The notes under the pieces are model-generated. The model saw nothing but the letters and a program-made list of their open reading frames with translations. It did no database searches and was not told where the DNA came from. The position numbers were made by a program, and so were the translations under genes. Below, piece by piece: positions 12,519 through 17,221 of a stretch of DNA of 17,221 nucleotides (positions are counted from its first letter, which is position 1; each line of letters starts with the position of its first letter). This DNA is from Coriobacteriia bacterium (lineage in GTDB: Bacteria; Actinomycetota; Coriobacteriia; Coriobacteriales; UBA8131), in assembly GCA_009781525.1 (NCBI GenBank), contig WQXZ01000017.1, positions 1 to 17,221 of the forward strand. The letters run 5' to 3'.

Positions 12519-13907
12519 ATGTTAGAAGAGCAAAGAACAAATGAAGATGCATCAGATGTATTGGCTGCAATTGTAGACCCAGTAGCACTTGAAGCCTATG
12601 AGCCAGAGGTAGAGGTAAGCCAGCGCACGGTTCAGACCATCGTGACCAAGTTCGGCGGCACTTCTGTTGCGACAGCCGAGAGAATGATGAGTGTGGCTGA
12701 GAGACTGGTAGGCTACCGGAATCAGGGGCATAGAGTTGTAGCTGTTGTCTCAGCAATGGGTAAGACTACCGATGATCTGATAGCTCTGGCTAATAGTGTC
12801 AACAGCAGTCCGCCTTCACGAGAGCTTGATAATCTTTTAGCTACAGGTGAGCAGGTCAGCATGGCGATACTGGCAATGGCAATCGACTCACTGGGAGTTC
12901 CTGCCGTGTCACTTTCTGGCGGGCAGGCAGGTATCGTAACTACGACAGTTTTCAGCAAAGCACAGATCTCAGAGATCAATGCTGAACGCATTTTGGCTGA
13001 ACTTGATAAAGGCTGTATTGTTGTTGTTGCTGGTTTTCAGGGTATCACCCCGACAGGTGACATAACAACGCTCGGACGCGGGGGATCAGACACAACAGCT
13101 GTTGCTGTGGCAGCAGCTATAAAAGCCGATGTCTGTGAGATCTATTCTGATGTCGATGGAGTATATAGTGCTGATCCACGTCTGGTGCCGATGGCACGCA
13201 AACTGGATGAGATCAGCTATGAAGAGATGCTTGAGCTTTCTGCGGCTGGCTCAGGAGTACTACAGGGTCGCGCTGTTGAGGTAGCGCGCAACTTTGGTGT
13301 GCAGATCATCTGCCGCAATGCATTCAATAACACCCTTGGAACCCTTGTAAGAGAGGAAGAGAGCATGGAAGAAGCCCTGGTTACTGGTGTAGCATCAGAC
13401 AAATCACAATCAAAGGTTACAATTCGTGGCGTACCGGATAGAGTTGGCGTTGCAGCTGAAGTGTTCACAGCAATTGCTGAAGCTGGTGTAAGTATTGACA
13501 TGATTGTGCAGAATATCTCTGAGGGAGGCTCTACCGATATCAGCTTTACATTGCAGACCAGCGATATCGATCGCCTGCAACCAGTTATGAACGGGTTGGT
13601 ATTGAGCCTGGGTATCCGTGGCTATATAACAGACGACAACATAGCGAAGGTTTCAATTGTCGGCGCTGGCATGCGAAGTAATCCGGGAATCGCTGCTCAG
13701 ATGTTCCGCGTTCTGGCAGACCAGGCAATCAACATCGAGATGATCTCAACCTCAAGCATTCGCATCAGCGTGGTGATTGCTGCGGATCGCACCGAGGATG
13801 CCATGGTTGCATTGCATACTGGCTTCGGTCTAGACTCGGATCAGGTTTTCGAAGAGACTCAGCTTTCAGCCGAGGAGCTGGCTGCCAAGATGGCAAAGGG
13901 GCGCTAG
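12519..13907 (+). CDS. lysC: Aspartate kinase (full-length, alpha-type)
   Basis: A 462-residue enzyme phosphorylating aspartate, the first step towards lysine, threonine, methionine and diaminopimelate. The kinase domain begins at TKFGGTSVA (43-51) and includes VVSAMGKTTDDL, LLATGEQVS, TLGRGGSDTTA and SDVDGVYSADPR. Two C-terminal ACT domains follow (VTIRGVPDRVGVAAEVF ... ; VSIVGAGMRSNPGIAAQMF ... EMISTSSIRISVVI), the site of feedback control by lysine and/or threonine. GGSTDISFTL matches the region where Corynebacterium LysC feedback-resistance mutations fall. Unusually, about 40 acidic residues precede the kinase core, where homologues begin almost directly. The ATG has GGAAG a few bases upstream and no in-frame alternative start close to the core was found. 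It is followed by a tandem repeat and a convergent acetyltransferase. Confidence 0.95.
   Translation: MLEEQRTNEDASDVLAAIVDPVALEAYEPEVEVSQRTVQTIVTKFGGTSVATAERMMSVAERLVGYRNQGHRVVAVVSAMGKTTDDLIALANSVNSSPPSRELDNLLATGEQVSMAILAMAIDSLGVPAVSLSGGQAGIVTTTVFSKAQISEINAERILAELDKGCIVVVAGFQGITPTGDITTLGRGGSDTTAVAVAAAIKADVCEIYSDVDGVYSADPRLVPMARKLDEISYEEMLELSAAGSGVLQGRAVEVARNFGVQIICRNAFNNTLGTLVREEESMEEALVTGVASDKSQSKVTIRGVPDRVGVAAEVFTAIAEAGVSIDMIVQNISEGGSTDISFTLQTSDIDRLQPVMNGLVLSLGIRGYITDDNIAKVSIVGAGMRSNPGIAAQMFRVLADQAINIEMISTSSIRISVVIAADRTEDAMVALHTGFGLDSDQVFEETQLSAEELAAKMAKGR
13365..13907 (+). CDS. Probable internally initiated beta subunit of aspartate kinase (ACT domains only)
   Basis: Inside lysC, codon 283 is an ATG reading MEEALVTGVASDKSQ, preceded by AGAGGAAGAGAGC, a usable SD. 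Corynebacterium glutamicum and Bacillus make a separate beta subunit from an in-frame internal start at the equivalent place, and the C. glutamicum beta subunit begins with nearly the same MEEAVLTGVA sequence as I remember it. The product would have 180 residues with both ACT domains and assemble as alpha2-beta2 with the full-length chain. Direct sequence evidence is the SD and ATG; actual use is inference from the family. Confidence 0.6.
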   Translation: MEEALVTGVASDKSQSKVTIRGVPDRVGVAAEVFTAIAEAGVSIDMIVQNISEGGSTDISFTLQTSDIDRLQPVMNGLVLSLGIRGYITDDNIAKVSIVGAGMRSNPGIAAQMFRVLADQAINIEMISTSSIRISVVIAADRTEDAMVALHTGFGLDSDQVFEETQLSAEELAAKMAKGR

Positions 13908-13913
13908 CGAGGC

Positions 13914-13968
13914 ACCTGCAAGACGCCTGCGAGGCACCTGCGAGACACCTGCGAGACACCTGCGAGAC
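13914..13968. repeat. 11-bp tandem repeat between convergent lysC and acetyltransferase genes
   Basis: Five head-to-tail copies of ACCTGCGAGAC start at 13914, 13925, 13936, 13947 and 13958; the last three are identical, the first two differ at one and two positions. The period is not a multiple of three, so it does not behave as coding sequence. It begins six bases after the lysC stop and ends 11 bases before the convergent stop, so it makes up nearly all of the gap. The inverse core GCAGGTG is shared with the repeat at 10030-10090. Confidence 0.9.
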
Positions 13969-13979
13969 GCAGCGCTTTG

Positions 13980-14477
13980 TCACCGCAACCGCTTGACCAT
14001 TCTTGTGTTTGTGAACAGCTGGCCTCGGCACTCCACTTGTTGGTCAGCTATTTCAATGTAGCCTCGCCTTGTGAAGAAGGGTCTGGCGGGAATCGAGACA
14101 TCGGCAGCGATGGTTGCTGCTCCTTGGCTAGTCAGGTAGGCTTCGATGTCGTCTGCCATCATGGTTGCAATACCCATGCGCTGGTAATCCTTGTGGGTGT
14201 AGAGGCAGTCAAAGTAGCCCTCGCTGCCTGTGTCTGTGCCACTGGATGCGGTTTCAAGATAAGCATTGCCGAAGCCAAGAATGCGAGAGGTTTTCTGCAC
14301 AATAATTGAATAGGTACTTTGCAGGCGGGCTTCCAAGTCTGGGAGCTTGAGATCATGGGGTGCCCAGGCATCGAGTTGCTGTTGGGTGTAGTGTGCTGAG
14401 TTGATCGCGTGGATGGTATCGTGCATCAGTTGTGCGACCTGGAGCCAGTCATCTGTGTGGTATGTGCGGAGCTTCAT
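13980..14477 (-). CDS. GNAT-family N-acetyltransferase, YafP-like
   Basis: A 165-residue acetyl-CoA-dependent acyltransferase. The fold is visible in order: N-terminal LRTYHTDDWLQVAQLM, HYTQQQLDAWAP (29-40), a beta strand with GFGNAYLE, acetyl-CoA-binding motif A with YTHKDYQRMGIATMM (Q99-R/M-G102-I-A104), and the C-terminal DVSIPARPFFTRRGY ... QQVECRGQLFTNTRM. The QQLDAWA box and the VECRG-x-x-FTN ending closely resemble E. coli YafP, whose substrate is not well established. No SD is obvious before the ATG, and a -10-like TATAGT (14501-14496, minus) would give a leader of only about 12 bases. It is divergent from the DUF4236 gene and convergent with lysC. Confidence 0.87.
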   Translation of the reverse strand: MKLRTYHTDDWLQVAQLMHDTIHAINSAHYTQQQLDAWAPHDLKLPDLEARLQSTYSIIVQKTSRILGFGNAYLETASSGTDTGSEGYFDCLYTHKDYQRMGIATMMADDIEAYLTSQGAATIAADVSIPARPFFTRRGYIEIADQQVECRGQLFTNTRMVKRLR

Positions 14478-14495
14478 TGTTTGCTGCTTTCATGT

Positions 14496-14599
14496 ACTAT
14501 ACTTATCGTGGTACTTAGTTGGTGGAGCGCCGAGCACCAGGGTGGGGGCACTGGGTTGCAAGGTTTTGGTTGGCGTTTTACTTTGCCAAAGTTCATTAT
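14496..14599. promoter_or_regulatory. Divergent promoters of the acetyltransferase and DUF4236 genes
   Basis: Minus strand: TATAGT (14501-14496) is 5 of 6 to the -10 consensus with no good -35. Plus strand: TTGGCG (14570-14575), 18 bases, CATTAT (14594-14599), followed by the SD GGAGGGG at 14611. The plus-strand spacer holds an inverted repeat TTGGC (14570-14574) / GCCAA (14585-14589) that overlaps the -35 and may be an operator. Confidence 0.35.
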
Positions 14600-14619
14600 A
14601 GATACATCAAGGAGGGGTT

Positions 14620-16107
14620 GTGGGAATTCGATTTCGCAAAACCGTACGCTTGGGCAGCCTTGCTCGAGTCAATCTGTCAAAGTCAGGAGCCAGCTTAAAT
14701 GTCGGCCGTCCGGGAGCTTCGGTCACCACTGGAGCCAGGGGAACCTATCTGAACCTGGGGCTTCCGGGTACGGGGTTGTCGTCACGCACCAGGCTTGGAG
14801 GACCGATTGCCGGCGGTTCGAGAGGCAAGGGTTCGTCTGGGTCGCGGGGTCGTGCTGGTGGGTCGGGCACGTCAGCGCGCCAATCACAAGCCAGCATGGA
14901 CAGGGAATATGCACTCAGGGATCTGGAGTCGCATCAGGTTGTTGAGAGCGCGGGCGGTGCGCGGGGCGGCGGCGGTGGTGCTGGTGGTTCGCGGGGTGCG
15001 GCTGCTGCAGGTGCTGCAGGTGTTACGACTCTGGCTCTGATCGGGCTTAACCCTGACGACGGTAGCATTGAGCTGCGCTATCCAGACAACGAGGAGCTGA
15101 TTACAGATCCGGTTGTTGTCAAGTATTTGAAAAGCACGCAGGAGTATAAGGATACGATCGCAGGTACTCGTGAGGCTCAGCAACAGCTTTGGGCTGACAA
15201 GCGTGAAGCATCTGAGCAGGAAACCCGTGACCTGATTAACATTCATCAGCTAGCTCCGATAGTTGGGTCAGCAGACCTGCCCCAAGGTCAGCTGGCTTCG
15301 CTGGTCCCGCAGGTTTACTCACGTGCGGCTTTCTCGCGACCATACCCAAGCCAAGCAGAGATCGAGGAACAACTTCGGGTAGAGGCAGAGAAGAATGTCA
15401 GCGGAGCTCTCGGTCGGCAGAAGAAGCTCGATGAGTTTTTTCAGCTGAACTACGAGCCGTTTAGGCAGTACTACCTGCAGCAATGGGCTAACGAGAGGGA
15501 TGCGTTTGAGCAGAGAGAGTCAGCCTTTGAGCAGCAGCAGAACGCGGCGTTTATGGGCGAATACCAGGCGCGACGCAGCATGCTGGAGCAGAAGCTGTCT
15601 GCCAGCAGCGATGCGATTGAGGATGCCGTAGAATCTTGGCTGGGCGAGCTGGATCTGCCGGTTGAGATGAGTGCCCAGATTCATCACGATGCCGAGTCAG
15701 CTGCGCTGTATGTCGACCTTGATTTACCAGAAATAGAAGACCTGCCGCAGATGACAGTGACTACCTTGAAATCAGGCCAGGTCAAAGACAAGCCAAAGAC
15801 ACAAAAGCAGCTTCGAGAAGAATATGCGCAATGCGTTTTTAGCCTGGCGGTTTTTCTGGCAGCGAACATCTTCAATCTGAATGCAACACTGGCAAGTGTT
15901 GTGATTTCTGGATATTCGCAGCGCCGTGACAAGGTCGGCGACCTGCAGGATGACTATCTGTACTCCGTACGCATCAACCGTGCTGACCTGCTTGGACGCA
16001 TGATTGAAGATCCGGAGAAGTTCATTCTTTCGTGCCAGAACCGAATGAAGCTGTCTGCTGCATATGCGTTTTCTGCTATCGAACCATTCGGTGCGCCTGG
16101 CTGGTAG
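14620..16107 (+). CDS. DUF4236-domain protein with a Gly-rich linker and a long uncharacterised C-terminal region
   Basis: A 495-residue protein of unknown function. Residues 1-55 (IRFRKTVRLG, RVNLSKSGASLNVGRPG, LGLPGTGLS) match the DUF4236 pattern found at the N-terminus of diverse bacterial proteins. A Gly/Ser/Arg- and Gly/Ala-rich stretch follows (about 57-135) that includes the DNA core GCAGGTGCTGCAGGTG shared with the intergenic repeats. Residues 165-345 are rich in Gln, Glu and Ala and probably helical or coiled-coil (EYKDTIAGTREAQQQLWADKRE, FEQRESAFEQQQNAAF). The last 110 residues contain a hydrophobic helix (CVFSLAVFLAANIFNLNATLASVVISG) and then YLYSVRINRADLLGRMIEDPEKF. No signal peptide is seen. 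It starts at GTG 14620 with GGAGGGG immediately upstream. It appears monocistronic, and nothing nearby suggests a role. Confidence 0.8.
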   Translation: MGIRFRKTVRLGSLARVNLSKSGASLNVGRPGASVTTGARGTYLNLGLPGTGLSSRTRLGGPIAGGSRGKGSSGSRGRAGGSGTSARQSQASMDREYALRDLESHQVVESAGGARGGGGGAGGSRGAAAAGAAGVTTLALIGLNPDDGSIELRYPDNEELITDPVVVKYLKSTQEYKDTIAGTREAQQQLWADKREASEQETRDLINIHQLAPIVGSADLPQGQLASLVPQVYSRAAFSRPYPSQAEIEEQLRVEAEKNVSGALGRQKKLDEFFQLNYEPFRQYYLQQWANERDAFEQRESAFEQQQNAAFMGEYQARRSMLEQKLSASSDAIEDAVESWLGELDLPVEMSAQIHHDAESAALYVDLDLPEIEDLPQMTVTTLKSGQVKDKPKTQKQLREEYAQCVFSLAVFLAANIFNLNATLASVVISGYSQRRDKVGDLQDDYLYSVRINRADLLGRMIEDPEKFILSCQNRMKLSAAYAFSAIEPFGAPGW

Positions 16108-16149
16108 CTAAAACGCGATTCAACGCGATCTTATCCAGATAATAATGGA

Positions 16150-16204
16150 TGCTATTGCACGCATATTGTTGCTATTGCACGTCTGCTTCAGACAACTGTA
16201 GTAT
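16150..16204 (+). promoter_or_regulatory. Candidate promoter of the XRE-cupin gene with 12-bp direct repeats
   Basis: TGCTATTGCACG occurs at 16150-16161 and again at 16170-16181, exactly 20 bp apart (two helical turns). The second copy supplies a weak -35 TTGCAC (16175-16180); after 18 bases a -10-like TAGTAT (16199-16204) follows. The spacer contains the inverted repeat GTCTG-CTT-CAGAC (16181-16193). Paired same-face repeats at a -35 suggest an activator or repressor site, possibly for the XRE-cupin protein itself. Confidence 0.45.
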
Positions 16205-16351
16205 CATGTTTCGCTACTGCTTGTAAGGAACAGGCAGCGTGTGAGCTCTGAGCGCAGAACGCGGCAGAGTGCGCGCGGAGACGGCACCTCACCTGAGGCA
16301 GCCAAACCAGCCCGTCAATGGGCACGATTAATAAGAAAGAGGTGAGTAGGT
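16205..16351 (+). other. GC-rich leader of the XRE-cupin gene
   Basis: About 140 bases between the presumed transcription start and the ATG, richer in G+C than the upstream promoter. Possible stems are CTCTG/CAGAG and GCGCA/TGCGC around 16237-16278, CCTCA-CC-TGAGG around 16288-16299 and GCCC/GGGC around 16312-16325. It does not match any riboswitch class I can recognise by eye, and no intrinsic terminator is visible. The SD AGAGGTGAG (16338-16346) is close to the start. Confidence 0.35.
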
Positions 16352-16927
16352 ATGAGCGAGACAAGAATCGGCAGCAAGGTTACGGAGTTACGGGAGGCCT
16401 TGCAGTTGTCAGTTGAAGAGCTAGCTGAGCGCAGCGGCGCGGAGGTGAGCGTGATTTTGGGAATCGAGGCTGGCGAGCTCGTGCCTTCGCTAACACCTTT
16501 GATTCGAATCACCCGGGCGTTGGGGGTTCGGTTGGGCACTTTGCTCGACGACGACGAGAACCTTGGGCCGGCGCTGGTTCGGTCGACGGACTACACTGAG
16601 TCCACCCGCTTGAAGGCGCTTGAGACTAAGTCGGATGCTGGCGGATTGGTTTTTCACGCCCTGGCAGAGGGCAAGGCATCGCGCCACATGGAGCCGTTCT
16701 ACATCACGTTGACTCCGAGCGAAGCCAGCGAGCACGAGCTTTCCGCACACGAAGGCGAAGAGTGGTTGTTTGCTCTGGAAGGCCCGCTTGAGATCGAGTA
16801 TGGCAAGGACATCTACGTCTTGCAGCCGGGTGACAGCATCTACTACGACTCGATTGTTCCGCATCAGGTGCGTTCGCATCAGGGTCAGTCCGCCAAGTTC
16901 GTAGCCTGCGTCTACACCCCTGCCTGA
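16352..16927 (+). CDS. XRE-family transcriptional regulator with C-terminal cupin domain
   Basis: A 191-residue two-domain regulator. The N-terminal XRE helix-turn-helix (about 5-65) shows IGSKVTELREALQLSVEELAERSG and VILGIEAGELVPSLTPLIRITRALGV. The C-terminal cupin_2 barrel (about 105-188) has HEGEEWLFALEGPLEIEYG and LQPGDSIYYDSIVPHQVRS; H133, E137 and H171 are likely metal or ligand contacts. Proteins of this build usually repress or activate an adjacent metabolic gene in response to a small molecule bound in the cupin. The next gene starts 102 bases downstream on the same strand and may be co-regulated; in other anaerobes the partner is often an AMP-forming acyl-CoA ligase, but that gene is cut off here. 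Base composition rises in G+C relative to neighbours such as mgtA. Confidence 0.88.
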   Translation: MSETRIGSKVTELREALQLSVEELAERSGAEVSVILGIEAGELVPSLTPLIRITRALGVRLGTLLDDDENLGPALVRSTDYTESTRLKALETKSDAGGLVFHALAEGKASRHMEPFYITLTPSEASEHELSAHEGEEWLFALEGPLEIEYGKDIYVLQPGDSIYYDSIVPHQVRSHQGQSAKFVACVYTPA

Positions 16928-16998
16928 TTACTCGCACAAGCAGAGTCGGGCAGTAAAACTTATCTGGAGAAAACCTCGAGCATTCTAATCGATTACTT

Positions 16999-17013
16999 CG
17001 ACCTATCCGGTCG
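16999..17013 (+). promoter_or_regulatory. Small hairpin just before the SD of the last gene
   Basis: CGACC (16999-17003), TATCC loop, GGTCG (17009-17013) form a perfect 5-bp stem five bases before the SD AAGGAG (17018-17023). It may be an operator half-site pair for the XRE-cupin protein, or a leader stem. It has no T-run that would make a terminator. Confidence 0.3.
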
Positions 17014-17029
17014 GTTTAAGGAGAATAAC

Positions 17030-17221
17030 ATGTCCACAGACATTACTACAATTGCAGATGATGATTCTGCAGCACAGGCGGGCGCGACGGGCGCGGCGGG
17101 TGGCGCGGCTGCTGGTGACGCGGGCGCGGCGGGTGGCACGGCTGCTGGTGACGCGGGCGCGGCGGGTGGCACGGCTGCTGGTGACGCGGGCGCGGCGGGT
17201 GGCACGGGCAACGCGGCTAAC
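17030..17221 (+). CDS. Protein of unknown function with an Ala/Gly-rich tandem-repeat N-terminus (partial)
   Basis: ATG 17030 follows AAGGAG by six bases and the frame is open to the window end (64 codons). It begins MSTDITTIADDDSAAQ and then becomes low-complexity Ala/Gly with Asp and Thr, made of an 11-residue unit GDAGAAGGTAA. There is no signal peptide. The SD and the non-repetitive, acidic N-terminus support a real gene whose folded part lies beyond the window; the repeat is probably a disordered extension. From context (following an XRE-cupin regulator) an enzyme regulated by that protein is possible, but no domain is visible. The opposite-strand frame (Ala/Pro-rich) is a by-product of the repeat. 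Confidence 0.65.
   Translation, partial: MSTDITTIADDDSAAQAGATGAAGGAAAGDAGAAGGTAAGDAGAAGGTAAGDAGAAGGTGNAAN
17114..17212 (+). repeat. 33-bp tandem repeat within the last coding sequence
   Basis: Copies begin at 17114, 17147 and 17180, each starting GGTGACGCGGGCGCGGCGGG. The first two are identical over all 33 bases and the third differs only in its last two codons; a degenerate partial copy lies upstream (about 17075-17113). Synonymous positions are conserved too, so the array is young or homogenised by slippage or recombination, and copy number is likely to vary. Confidence 0.92.

Noticed and set aside
13977..14309. 110-codon plus-strand ORF downstream of lysC
   Set aside because: Antisense to the acetyltransferase, which has clear GNAT motifs; no SD on the plus strand.
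14409..14945. 178-codon plus-strand ORF spanning the acetyltransferase start and DUF4236 start
   Set aside because: Out of frame with the DUF4236 gene, overlaps both promoters and shows no recognisable domain.
16993..17211. Minus-strand ORF coding Ala/Pro repeats
   Set aside because: It is the antisense of the 33-bp repeat; the plus strand has the SD and a sensible N-terminus.
17114..17212. CRISPR array (33-bp period)
   Set aside because: The units are directly adjacent with no spacers and are in frame within an ORF.

Overview
The window looks like part of a chromosome from a Gram-positive anaerobe with roughly balanced base composition. My best guess is a member of the Coriobacteriia (Actinomycetota), with a clostridial lineage as the alternative. 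The reasons are the Nfn-type electron-bifurcating transhydrogenase, a SigI/RsgI pair, an ECF vitamin transporter subunit, a type III pantothenate kinase, an aspartate kinase whose ACT half has its own ribosome binding site, and Ala/Gly-rich tandem repeats. This placement is inference; no 16S gene is present. Almost everything here is housekeeping or regulatory, and I see no phage, IS element, CRISPR array or obvious defence system.

Layout: 1-1122 (minus) holds nfnA and the start of nfnB, with the tmRNA gene ssrA (1201-1554, minus) just upstream. A niacin-type ECF S component (1731-2291, plus) converges on a sigI-rsgI operon (2319-3822, minus). A roughly 630-base regulatory stretch (3823-4455) follows. 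It carries palindromes on the sigI side. On the other side it carries a promoter and a long leader with a nine-codon ORF in front of mgtA (4456-7104, plus). A terminator hairpin separates mgtA from the convergent coaX (7225-7998, minus). Divergent from coaX lies an OmpR-type response regulator and its histidine kinase (8199-10010, plus), convergent with a UMF1-type MFS transporter (10118-11350, minus). Then come a zinc-dependent phospholipase C-like protein and aspartate kinase (11545-13907, plus), a convergent YafP-like acetyltransferase (13980-14477, minus), a DUF4236 protein (14620-16107, plus), an XRE-cupin regulator (16352-16927, plus) and the start of an Ala/Gly-repeat protein cut by the window edge (17030-17221, plus).

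Functional threads: redox balance (NfnAB), ribosome rescue (tmRNA), cofactor supply (niacin uptake for NAD(P); CoA through CoaX), Mg2+ uptake (MgtA), envelope or surface sensing (SigI/RsgI and the two-component system) and the aspartate amino-acid pathway.

The most unusual structure is (a) the mgtA leader with its full-strength SD and tiny ORF, and (b) a family of GC-rich tandem repeats. Two of these repeats, sharing the core GCAGGTG, lie precisely between convergent gene pairs. Related Gly/Ala-coding tracts lie inside the two genes at the right end.
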